Source: Panorpa germanica (lineage: Eukaryota; Arthropoda; Insecta; Mecoptera; Panorpidae). From it: a stretch of 64,000 nt of DNA. The number at the start of each line of letters is the position of its first letter. Position 1 is the first letter of the stretch. The stretch lies in contig CAVMBN010000096.1 of the NCBI GenBank assembly GCA_963678705.1, forward strand, positions 1 to 64,000, written 5' to 3'. Below are positions 22,333-34,074 of this stretch, in pieces. The notes beneath the pieces are model-generated. The model made no database searches, had not been told where the DNA came from, and saw only the letters and a program-made list of their open reading frames with translations. Position numbers and translations under genes: made by a program.

Positions 22333-22615
22333 TAGCTTAAGAGAAGGTGATTACGTGACATTCTATACAAAAAAATACATTTTTACATACAATTATATGG
22401 TTAAAAGTTATTAAATAGTTTTTTTTTTTATTATAACATGCACATTTGTTCACACAAGTGCTGCTATATATAATATGAAATTAAAATTAATAATAACATT
22501 TATATTTTTTGAACTTGCAGTTGTACTAACTGTGTCTCTTTTACACAAAAATTGTAGTGATGGAACTAAAAAAATAAAAATTTTAAAATATTTATACATT
22601 TCTGTTACTTTAAAA
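22333..22615. repeat. Representative class B monomer
   Basis: This 283-bp unit starts TAGCTTAAGAG and has a long T tract before ATTATAACATGCAC, 8-11 bases long in different copies. Variants include B1 (GAACTTGCAGTTGTACTAAC), B2 (ATACTTGCAGTTGTACCAAC with AAAAGTAGTAATG) and a form with GTTCTAACTGTGTC and TAGTGTTGG. One A plus one B makes the 561-bp dimer. Confidence 0.85.
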
Positions 22616-22636
22616 TACATTCAGATTGTGTGGTAA
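22475..22636 (+). other. Representative class B small frame
   Basis: This is the class B counterpart of the class A frame. It has 53 codons starting MKLKLIITFIFFELAVVLTV, then SLLHKNCSDGTKKIKILKY and a short extension. Other class B monomers stop at codon 39 after KILKY. Over the 38 codons shared with the class A frame at 22192 I count ten base differences: five at first, four at second and one at third positions. Nine of the ten change the amino acid. That pattern does not support purifying selection. An open frame is visible, but function is unsupported. Confidence 0.15.
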
Positions 22637-25600
22637 AGTGAAATTCTATACAAAAAAATAAATTTTTACTTACAAATATATGGTTAAAAGTTATAAAATT
22701 TTGTTTTATTTTATCATGCACATTTGTATACACAAGTGCTGCTATATATAATATGAAATTAAAATTATTATTAACTTCTATATTTTTTGTACTTGCAGTT
22801 GTACAAACTGTGTCTTTTTTACTCAAAAATAGTAATGATGGAACTAAAAAAATAAAATTTTTAAAATAATAACACATTTCTGTTACTTTAAAATAGCTTA
22901 AGAGTAGGTGATAACGTGACATTCTATACAGAAAAATCCATTTTTACATACAATTATATGGTTAAAAGTTATTAAATAGTTTTTTTTTTATTATAACATG
23001 CACATTTGTTCACACAAGTGCTGCTATATATAATATGAAATTAAAATTATTATTAACTTTTATATTTTTTATACCTGCAGTTGTACCAACTGTGTCTTTT
23101 TTACTTAAAAGTAGTAATGATGGAACTAAAAAAATAAAAATTTTAAAATATTAATACATTTCTGTTACTTTAAAATAGCTTAAGAGTGGGTGTTAACGTG
23201 ACATTCTTTACAAAAAAATAAATTTTTACAAACAATTATATGGTTAAAAGTTATTAAATGGTTTTTTTTTTATTATAACATACACTTTTGTTCACACAAG
23301 TGCTGCTATATATATTATGAAATTAAAATTAATAATAACTTTTATATTTTTTGAACTTGCAGTTGTACTAACTGTGTCTCTTTTACACAAAAATTGTAGT
23401 GATGGAACTAAAAAAATAAAAATTTTAAAATATTAATACATTTCTGTTACTTTAAAATACATTTAGATTGTGTGGTAAAGTGAAATTCAATACAAAAAAA
23501 TAAATTTTCACATACAAATATATGGTTAAAAGTTATAAATTTTTGTTTTATTTTATCATGCACATTTGTATACACAAGTGCTGGTATATATAATATAAAA
23601 TTAAAATTATTATTAACTTTTATATTTTTTGTACTTGCAGTTGTTCCAATTGTGTCTCTTTTACTCAAAAATAGTAATGATGGAACTAAAAAAATAAAAT
23701 TTTTAAAATAATAACACATTTCTGTTACTTTAAAATAGCTTAAGAGTGGGTGATTACGTGACATTCTATACAAAAAAATACATTTTTACATACAATTATA
23801 TGGTTAAAAGTTATTAAATAGTTTTTTTTTTATTATAACATGCACATTTGTTCACACAAGTGCTGCTATATATAATATGAAATTAAAATTATTATTAACT
23901 TTCATATTTTTTGAACTTGCAGTTGTTCTAACTGTCTCTTTTACACAAAAATTGTAGTGTTGGAGCTAAAAAAATAAAAATTTTAAAATATTAATACATT
24001 TCTGTTACTTTAAAATACATTTAGATAGTGTGGTAAAGTTAAATTCAATACAAAAAAATAAATTTTTACATACAAATATATATTTAAAAGTTATAAAATT
24101 TTGTTTTATTTTATCATGCACATTTGTATACACAAGTGCTGCAATATATAATATTAAAATAAAATTATTATTAACTTTTATATTTTTTGTACTTGCAGTT
24201 GTACCAACTGTCTCTTTTTTTGTATACTTGTAGTTGTACCAACTGTGTCTTTTTTACTCAAAAGTAGTAATGATGGAAATAAAAAAATAAAAATTTTAAA
24301 ATTTTATTACATTTCTGTTACTTTAAAATAGCTTAAGAGTATGTGTTACCGTGACATTCTTTACAAAAAAATAAATTTTTACAAACAATTATATGGTTAA
24401 AAGTTATTAAATGGTTTTTTTTTTATTATAACATACACTTTTGTTCACACAAGTGCTGCTATATATATTATGAAATTAAAATTAGTAATAACTTTTATAT
24501 TTTTTGAACTTGCAGTTGTACTAACTGTGTCTCTTTTACACAAAAATTGTAGTGATGGAACTAAAAAAATAAAAATTTTAAAATATTAATACATTTCTGT
24601 TACTTTAAAATACATTTAGATTGTGTGGTAAAGTGAAATTCAATACAAAAAAATAAATTTTTACATACAAATATATAGTTAAAAGTTATAAAATTTTGTT
24701 TTATTTTATCATGCACATTTGTATACACAAGTGCTGCTATATATAATATAAAATTAAAATTATTATTAACTTTTATATTTTTTGTACTTGCAGTTGTACC
24801 AATTGTGTCTCTTTTACTCAAAAATAGTAATGATGGAACTAAAAAAATAAAATTTTTAAAATAATAACACATTTTTGTTACTTTAAAATAGCTTAAGAGT
24901 GGGTGATTACGTGACATTCTATACAAAAATATACATTTTTACATACAATTATATGGTTAAAAGTTATTAAATAGTTTTTTTTTTATTATAACATGCACAT
25001 TTGTTCACACAAGTGCTGCTATATATAATATAAAATTAAAATTATTATTGACTTTCATATTTTTTGAACTTGCAGTTGTTCTAACTGTGTCTCTTTTACA
25101 CAAAAATTGTAGTGTTGGAACTAAAAAAATAAAAATTTTAAAATAATAATACATTTCTGTTACTTTAAAATACATTTAGATTGTGTGGTAAAGTGAAATT
25201 CAATACAAAAAAATAAATTTTTACATACAAATATATGGTTAAAAGTTATAAAATTTTGTTTTATTTTATCATGCACATTTGTATACACAAGTGCTGCTAT
25301 ATATAATATGAAATTAAAATTATTATTAACTTTTATATTTTTTGTACTTGCAGTTGTACAAACTGTGTCTTTTTTACTCAAAAATAGTAATGATGGAACT
25401 AAAAAAATAAAATTTTTAAAATAATAACGCATTTCTGTTACTTTAAAATAGCTTAAGAGAAGGTGATTACGTGACATTCTATACAAAAAAATACATTTTT
25501 ACATACAATTATATGGTTAAAAGTTATTAAATAGTTTTTTTTTTTATTATAACATGCACATTTGTTCACACAAGTGCTGCTATATATAATATGAAATTAA

Positions 25601-28549
25601 AATTAATAATAACATTTATATTTTTTGAACTTGCAGTTGTACTAACTGTGTCTCTTTTACACAAAAATTGTAGTGATGGAACTAAAAAAATAAAAATTTT
25701 AAAATATTTATACATTTCTGTTACTTTAAAATACATTCAGATTGTGAGGTAAAGTGAAATTCTATACAAAAAAATAAATTTTTACTTACAAATATATGGT
25801 TAAAAGTTATAAAATTTTGTTTTATTTTATCATGCACATTTGTATACACAAGTGCTGCTATATATAATATGAAATTAAAATTATTATTAACTTCTATATT
25901 TTTTGTACTTGCAGTTGTACAAACTGTGTCTTTTTTACTCAAAAATAGTAATGATGGAACTAAAAAAATAAAATTTTTAAAATAATAACACATTTCTGTT
26001 ACTTTAAAATAGCTTAAGAGTAGGTGATAACGTGACATTCTATACAGAAAAATCCATTTTTACATACAATTATATGGTTAAAAGTTATTAAATAGTTTTT
26101 TTTTATTATAACATGCACATTTGTTCACACAAGTGCTGCTATATATAATATGAAATTAAAATTATTATTAACTTTTATATTTTTTATACCTGCAGTTGTA
26201 CCAACTGTGTCTTTTTTACTTAAAAGTAGTAATGATGGAACTAAAAAAATAAAAATTTTAAAATATTAATACATTTCTGTTACTTTAAAATAGCTTAAGA
26301 GTGGGTGTTAACGTGACATTCTTTACAAAAAAATAAATTTTTACAAACAATTATATGGTTAAAAGTTATTAAATGGTTTTTTTTTTATTATAACATACAC
26401 TTTTGTTCACACAAGTGCTGCTATATATATTATGAAATTAAAATTAATAATAACTTTTATATTTTTTGAACTTGCAGTTGTACTAACTGTGTCTCTTTTA
26501 CACAAAAATTGTAGTGATGGAACTAAAAAAATAAAAATTTTAAAATATTAATACATTTCTGTTACTTTAAAATACATTTAGATTGTGTGGTAAAGTGAAA
26601 TTCAATACAAAAAAATAAATTTTCACATACAAATATATGGTTAAAAGTTATAAATTTTTGTTTTATTTTATCATGCACATTTGTATACACAAGTGCTGGT
26701 ATATATAATATAAAATTAAAATTATTATTAACTTTTATATTTTTTGTACTTGCAGTTGTTCCAATTGTGTCTCTTTTACTCAAAAATAGTAATGATGGAA
26801 CTAAAAAAATAAAATTTTTAAAATAATAACACATTTCTGTTACTTTAAAATAGCTTAAGAGTGGGTGATTACGTGACATTCTATACAAAAAAATACATTT
26901 TTACATACAATTATATGGTTAAAAGTTATTAAATAGTTTTTTTTTTATTATAACATGCACATTTGTTCACACAAGTGCTGCTATATATAATATGAAATTA
27001 AAATTATTATTAACTTTCATATTTTTTGAACTTGCAGTTGTTCTAACTGTCTCTTTTACACAAAAATTGTAGTGTTGGAGCTAAAAAAATAAAAATTTTA
27101 AAATATTAATACATTTCTGTTACTTTAAAATACATTTAGATAGTGTGGTAAAGTTAAATTCAATACAAAAAAATAAATTTTTACATACAAATATATATTT
27201 AAAAGTTATAAAATTTTGTTTTATTTTATCATGCACATTTGTATACACAAGTGCTGCAATATATAATATTAAAATAAAATTATTATTAACTTTTATATTT
27301 TTTGTACTTGCAGTTGTACCAACTGTGTCTTTTTTACTCAAAAATAGTAATGATGGAACTAAAAAAATAAAATTTATAAAACAATAACACATTTCTGTTA
27401 CTTTAAAATAGCTTTAGAGTGGGTGATAACGTGACATTCTATACAAAAAAATACATTTTTACATACAATTATATGGTTAAAAGTTATTAAATAGTTTTTT
27501 TTTTATTATAACATGCACATTTGTTTACACAAGTGCTGCTATATATAATATAAAATTAAAATTATTATCAACTTTTATATTTTTTTTGTATACTTGTAGT
27601 TGTACCAACTGTGTCTTTTTTACTCAAAAGTAGTAATGATGGAAATAAAAAAATAAAAATTTTAAAATTTTATTACATTTCTGTTACTTTAAAATAGCTT
27701 AAGAGTATGTGTTACCGTGACATTCTTTACAAAAAAATACATTTTTACATACCATTATATGGTTAAAAGTTATTAAATAGTTTTTTTTTATTATAACATG
27801 CACATTTGTTCACACAAGTGCTGCTATATATAATATGAAATTAAAATTAATAATAACATTTATATTTTTTAAACTTGCAGTTGTACTAACTGTGTCTCTT
27901 TTACACAAAAATTGTAGTGATAAAACTAAAAAAATAAAAATTTTAAAATAATAATACATTTCTGTTACTTTAAAATACATTTAGATTGTGTGGTAAAGTG
28001 AAATTCAATACAAAAAAATAAATTTTTACATACAAATAGATGGTAAATAGTTATAAAATTTTGTTTTATTTTATCATGCACATTTGTATACACAAGTGCT
28101 GCTATATATAATATGAAATTAAAATTATTATTAACTTTTATATTTTTTGTACTTGCAGTTGTACAAACTGTGTCTTTTTTACTCAAAAATAGTAATGATG
28201 GAACTAAAAAAATAAAATTATTAAAACAATAACACATTTCTGTTACTTTAAAATAGCTTAAGAGTGGGTGATAACGTGACATTCTATACACAAAAATACA
28301 TTTTTACATACAATTATATGGTTAAAAGTTATTAAATAGTTTTTTTTTTATTATAACATGCACATTTGTTCACACAAGTGCTGCTATATATAATATGAAA
28401 TTAAAATTAATAATAACTTTTATATTTTTTAAACTTGCAGTTGTACTAACTGTGTCTCTTTTACACAAAAATTGTAGTGATGGAACTAAAAAAATAAAAA
28501 TTTTAAAATAATAATACATTTCTGTTACTTTAAAATACATTTAGATTGT

Positions 28550-28789
28550 GTGGTAAAGTGCAATTCAATACAAAAAAATAAATTTTTACATACAAATATA
28601 TGGATAAAAGTTATAAAATTTTGTTTTATTTTATCATGCACAATTGCATACACAAGTGCTGCCATATATAATATGAAATTAAAATTATTATTAACTTTTA
28701 TATTTTTTGTACTTGCAATTGTACAAACTGTGTCTCTTTTATTTAAAAGTAGTAATGATAAAACTAAAAAAATAAAATTTTTAAAATAA
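28550..28789 (+). other. Longer plus-strand frame in an MITE-linked class A monomer
   Basis: In the class A monomer just left of the MITE the frame extends upstream to 79 codons. It begins MVKCNSIQKNKFLHTNIWIK, with a second hydrophobic stretch (KFCFILSCTIAYTSAA) before MKLKLLLTFIFFVLAIV. The identical peptide recurs at 32965-33204, 45483-45722 and 50452-50691 because the whole block was duplicated. The neighbouring class B monomer has a 64-codon frame starting MWLKVIKVFLFIITC at 32732, 45250 and 50219. Conservation here reflects copying and is not evidence of selection. Confidence 0.12.
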
Positions 28790-28895
28790 TAACACATTTC
28801 TGTTACTTTAAAATAGCTTAAGAGTGGGTGATAACGTGACATTCTATACAAAAAAATACATTTTTACATACAATTATATGGTTAAAAGTTATTAA

Positions 28896-29659
28896 GGGGG
28901 GAGCCTGCTTTAGAGGCTTCAAAAAATCGATTTTTTTTTTTTGCATAAATGTCTTCCCAAATTATCTAAGAATGTGTCCCTAAACTTTCAATAGCAAATT
29001 CAAATTATTTTCGGAGTTACAGAAGAAATAGTGAGCAAGCGTCAAGCAGGTATACGAGCGAATCGGTATACGATTTTTTATATACGAAAACTTTGACGCG
29101 CGATTTCTCGGTTTTTCATTTTTATGATTTTTCCTAATTGGCGGGAAAGATAGGAAAAAAACGAAACGTCCTATCCAACCGAGACAAAATTGATTGTAAT
29201 CGGGATTAAATTCTCTTCTAGTTGAACCTAAAAAACCTTAAAAAAGTTATGATTGACCCACTTTTCATACAATCTAAAGTAAAAATTTTTTTCCAAAAAA
29301 ATTAATTTTTTTTTAATTTGCGAAAAATTGTTGAATTTCTCACTTTTTGTTAAAATTTTCTTGGTTTAACTAGAAGCTACACTATTGAAAATAAAAATTT
29401 TTTTTGGGTTTTTTTGTTTCAAATGAAAATTGCGACCTGCATCCTTCCCGCCGCACGACACATGCACACTTGAGGCGCCTCGGCGAAATGCTTGTACCAG
29501 GCATAATATGACATGTATTTTAATAAAAGAATTTGAGAAGACTGTTGAAATACATAACAATAAAACCTGAAAGTTTCGTTTCAATCGATTATTTTTTTCC
29601 TTCCAAAAAAAATCCTCGAAAAAATCGATTTTTTGAAGCCTCTAAAGCAGGCTCCCTCC
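28896..29659. mobile_element. TTAA-flanked MITE, copy 1
   Basis: This 764-bp noncoding element has terminal inverted repeats of about 41 bp starting GGGGGGAGCCTGCTTTAGAG and containing the palindrome AAAAAATCGATTTTTT. TTAA flanks both sides (28892-28895 and 29660-29663), matching a piggyBac-like target preference. The empty satellite site reads GTTATTAAATAG. This copy has small differences in its right inverted repeat (CTCCCTCC) from the other three. The interior has a GC-richer part (about 29430-29500, CTTCCCGCCGCACGACACAT) and no transposase. Confidence 0.88.
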
Positions 29660-32600
29660 TTAAATAGTTTTTTTTTTATTATAACATGCACATTTGTTCA
29701 CACAAGTGCTGCTATATATAATATGAAATTAAAATTATTATTATCTTTTATATTTTTTATACTTGCAGTTGTACCAACTGTGTCTTTTTTACTCAAAAAT
29801 TGTAATGATGGAACTAAAAAAATTAAATTTTTAAAATATTAATACATTTCTGTTACTTTAAAATAGCTTAAGAGTGAGTGATAACGTGACATTCTATACA
29901 AAAAAATACATTTTTACATACAATTATATAATTAAAAGTTTTTAAATAGTTTTTTTTTTATTATAACATGCACATTTGTTCACACAAGTGCAGCTATATA
30001 TAATTTGAAATTAAAATTAATAATAACTTTTATATTTTTTAAACTTGCAGTTGTACTAACTGTGCCTCCTTTACACAAAAATTGTAGTGATGGAACTAAA
30101 AAAATAAAATTTTTAAAATAATAACACATTTCTGTTACTTTAAAATAGCTTAAGAGTGGGTGATAACGTGACATTCTGTACAAAAAAATACATTTTTACA
30201 TACAATTATATGGTTAAAAGTTATTAAATAGTTGTTTTTTTTAATATAACATGCACATTTGTTCACACAAGTGCTGCTATATATAATATAAAATTAAAAT
30301 TAATAATAACTTTTATATTTTTTGTACTTGCAGTTGTACAAACTGTGTCTTTTTTACCCAAAAATAGTAATGATGGAACTAAAAAAATAAAATTTTTAAA
30401 ATAATAACACATTTCTGTTACTTTAAAATAGCTTAAGAGTAGGTGATAACGTGACATTCTTTACAAAAAAATACATTTTTACATACAATTATATGGTTAA
30501 AAGTTATTAAATAGTTTTTTTTTTATTATAACATGCACATTTGTTCACACAAGTGCTGCTATATATAATATGAAATTATAATTAATAATAACTTTTATAT
30601 TTTTTGAACTTGCAGTTGTACTAACTGTGTTTCTTTTACACAAAAATTGTAGTGATGGAACTAAAAAAATATTTTTTTTTAAATATTAATGCATTTCTGT
30701 TACTTTAAAATACATTTAGATTGTGTGGTAAAGTTAAATTTAATACAAAAAAATAAATTTTTGCATACAAATATATATTTAAAAGTTATAAAATTTTGCT
30801 TTATTTTATCATGCACATTTGTATACACAAGTGCTGCTATATATAATAATAAAATAAAATTATTATTAACTTTTATATTTTTTGTACTTGCAGTTGTACA
30901 AACTGTGTCTTTTTTACTCAAAAATAGTAATGATGGAACTAAAAAAATAAAACTTATAAAACAATAACACATTTCTGTTACTTTAAAATAGCTTTAGAGT
31001 GGGTGATAACGTGACATTCTATACAAAAAAATACATTTTTACATACAATTATATGGTTAAAAGTTATTAAATAGTTTTTTTTTATTATAACATGCACATT
31101 TGTTTACACAAGTGCTGCTATATATAATATAAAATTAAAATGATTATTAACTTTTATATTTTTTATACTTGTAGTTGTACCAACTGTGTCTTTTTTACTC
31201 AAAAGTAGTAATGATGGAACTAAAAAAATAAAAATTTTAAAATTTTATTACATTTCTGTTACTTTAAAATAGCTTAAGAGTATGTGTTAACGTGACATTC
31301 TTTACAAAAAAATACATTTTTACATACCATTATATGGTTAAAAGTTATTAAATATTTTTTTTTTATTATAACATGCACATTTGTTCACACAAGTGCTGCT
31401 ATATATAATATGAAATTAAAATTAATAATAACATTTATATTTTTTGAACTTGCAGTTGTACTAACTGTGTCTCTTTTACACAAAATTGTAGTGATGGAAC
31501 TAAAAAAATAAAAATTTTAAAATAATAATACATTTCTGTTACTTTAAAATACATTTAGATTGTGTGGTCAAGTGAAATTCAATACAAAAAAATAAATTTT
31601 TACATACAAATAGATGGTAAAAAGTTATAAAATTTTGTTTTATTTTATCATGCACATTTGTATACACAAGTGCTGCTATATATAATATGAAATTAAAATT
31701 ATTATTAACTTTTATATTTTTTGTACTTGCAGTTGTACAAACTGTGTCTTTTTTACTCAAAAATAGTAATGATGGAACTAAAAAAATAAAATTATTAAAA
31801 CAATAACACATTTCTGTTACTTTAAAATAGCTTAAGAGTGGGTGATAACGTGACATTCTATACAAAAAAATACATTTTTACATACAATTATATAATTAAA
31901 AGTTAATAAATAGTTTTTTTTTTATTATAACATGCACATTTGTTCACACAAGTGCTGCTATATATAATATGAAATTAATTATTATTACCTTTTATATTTT
32001 TTATACTTGCAGTTGTACCAACTGTGTCTATTTTACTCAAAAGTAGTAATGATGGAACTAAAAAAATAAAAATTTTGAAATATTAATACATTTCTGTTAC
32101 TTTAAAATAGCTTAAGAGTGGGTGTTAACGTGACATTCATTACAAAAAAATACATTTTTACATACAATTATGTGGTTAAAAGTTATTAAATAGTTTTTTT
32201 TTTTATTATAACATGCAAATTTGTTCACACAAGTGCTGCTATATATAATATGAAATTAAAATTATTATTAACTTTTATATTTTTTGTACTTGCAGTTGTA
32301 CAAACTGTGTCTTTTTTACTCAAAAATAGTAATGATGGAACTAAAAAAATAAAATTTTTAAAACAATAACACATTTCTGTAACTTTAAAATAGCTTAAGA
32401 GTGGGTGATAACGTGACATTCTATACAAAAAAATACATTTTTACATACAATTATATGGTTAAAAGATATTAAATAGTTTTTTTTTATTATAACATGCACA
32501 TTTGTTCACACAAGTGCTGCTATATATAATATGAAATTAATTATTAATAACTTTTATATTTTTTATACTTGCAGTTGTACCAACTGTGTCTATTTTACTC

Positions 32601-33310
32601 AAAAGTAGTAATGATGGAACTAAAAAAATAAAAATTTTAAAATATTAATACATTTCTGTTACTTTAAAATAGCTTAAGAGTGGGTGTTAGCGTGACATTC
32701 ATTACAAAAAATTACATTTTTACATACAATTATGTGGTTAAAAGTTATTAAAGTTTTTTTGTTTATTATAACATGCAAATTTGTTTACACAAGTGCTGCT
32801 ATATATAATATGAAATTAAAATTAATAATAACTTTTATATTTTTTAAACTTGCAGTTGTACTAACTGTGTCTCTTTTACACAAAAATTGTAGTGATGGAA
32901 CTAAAAAAATAAAAATTTTAAAATAATAATACATTTCTGTTACTTTAAAATACATTTAGATTGTGTGGTAAAGTGCAATTCAATACAAAAAAATAAATTT
33001 TTACATACAAATATATGGATAAAAGTTATAAAATTTTGTTTTATTTTATCATGCACAATTGCATACACAAGTGCTGCCATATATAATATGAAATTAAAAT
33101 TATTATTAACTTTTATATTTTTTGTACTTGCAATTGTACAAACTGTGTCTCTTTTATTTAAAAGTAGTAATGATAAAACTAAAAAAATAAAATTTTTAAA
33201 ATAATAACACATTTCTGTTACTTTAAAATAGCTTAAGAGTGGGTGATAACGTGACATTCTATACAAAAAAATACATTTTTACATACAATTATATGGTTAA
33301 AAGTTATTAA
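29660..33310. repeat. Satellite array, segment 3 (~13 monomers)
   Basis: A/B monomers lie between MITE copies 1 and 2. The two MITEs and their left-flanking monomers are exactly 4,415 bp apart, so this segment is most of one higher-order unit. Some class B monomers here have a 3-bp shorter start (ATGAAATTAATTATTATT, for example near 31970 and 32530). The same variant reappears near 45050 and 50020. Confidence 0.96.
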
Positions 33311-34074
33311 GGGGGGAGCCTGCTTTAGAGGCTTCAAAAAATCGATTTTTTTTTTTTGCATAAATGTCTTCCCAAATTATCTAAGAATGTGTCCCTAAAA
33401 TTTCAATAGCAAATTCAAATTATTTTCGTAGTTACAGAAGAAATAGTGAGCAAGCGTCAAGCAGGTATACGAGCGAATCGGTATACGATTTTTTATATAC
33501 GAAAACTTTGACGCGCGATTTCTCGGTTTTTCATTTTTATGATTTTTCCTAATTGGCGGGAAAGATAGGAAAAAAACGAAACGTCCTATCCAACCGAGAC
33601 AAAATTGATTGTAATCGGGATTAAATTCTCTTCTAGTTGAACCTAAAAAACCTTAACAAAGTTATGATTGACCCACTTTTCATACAATCTAAAGTAAAAT
33701 TTTTTTTCCAAAAAAATTAATTTTTTTTTAATTTGCGAAAAATTGTTGAATTTCTCACTTTTTGTTAAAATTTTCTTGGTTTAACTAGAAGCTACACTAT
33801 TGAAAATAAAAATTTTTTTTGGGTTTTTTTGTTTCAAATGAAAATTGCGACCTGCATCCTTCCCGCCGCACGACACATGCACACTTGAGGCGCCTCGGCG
33901 AAATGCTTGTACCAGGCATAATATGACATGTATTTTAATGAAAGAATTTGAGAAGACTGTTGAAATACATAACAATAAAACCTGAAAGTTTCGTTTCAAT
34001 TGATTATTTTTTTCCTTCCCAAAAAAATCCTCGAAAAAATCGATTTTTTGAAGCCTCTAAAGCAGGCTCCCCCC
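33311..34074. mobile_element. TTAA-flanked MITE, copy 2
   Basis: Same 764-bp element at the same satellite position, with TTAA at 33307-33310 and 34075-34078. The inverted ends are perfect over 41 bp. It has a few private substitutions (for example TTTTCGTAGTTAC where the other copies have TTTTCGGAGTTAC). Confidence 0.88.

Larger units (their letters stand above)
21484..27700. repeat. 3.1-kb tandem duplication within the satellite
   Basis: Landmarks at 21484, 22044, 22605, 23447 and 24030 recur at 24600, 25160, 25721, 26562 and 27145, an offset of 3,115-3,116 bp (about 11 monomers). Near 24204 the left copy has two monomers fused by loss of about one monomer length. The right copy keeps both monomers (27300-27620). 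End points are approximate. Confidence 0.85.
19952..28895. repeat. Satellite array, segment 2 (~32 monomers)
   Basis: The same A/B satellite resumes in phase after the LTR element and runs to the first MITE. A clear pattern is A-B followed by A-B2-B1, so class A monomers recur at about 561 and 841 bp (for example near 22044, 22605 and 23447). This segment holds the right copy of the nine-monomer duplication and a 3.1-kb tandem duplication. Confidence 0.97.

Noticed and set aside
22044-22370. Minus-strand frames of 105-108 codons repeated through class A monomers (cysteine-containing, hydrophobic)
   Set aside because: They recur because the satellite is homogenised. They span the monomer boundary, are mostly low-complexity F/N/I/K, overlap the plus frame with shared wobble positions, and show no synonymous excess.
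29366-29584. 72-codon minus frame inside the MITE (also in the other three copies)
   Set aside because: It has no transposase motif, the copies are duplicates of one another, and it is best explained as chance within a noncoding element.
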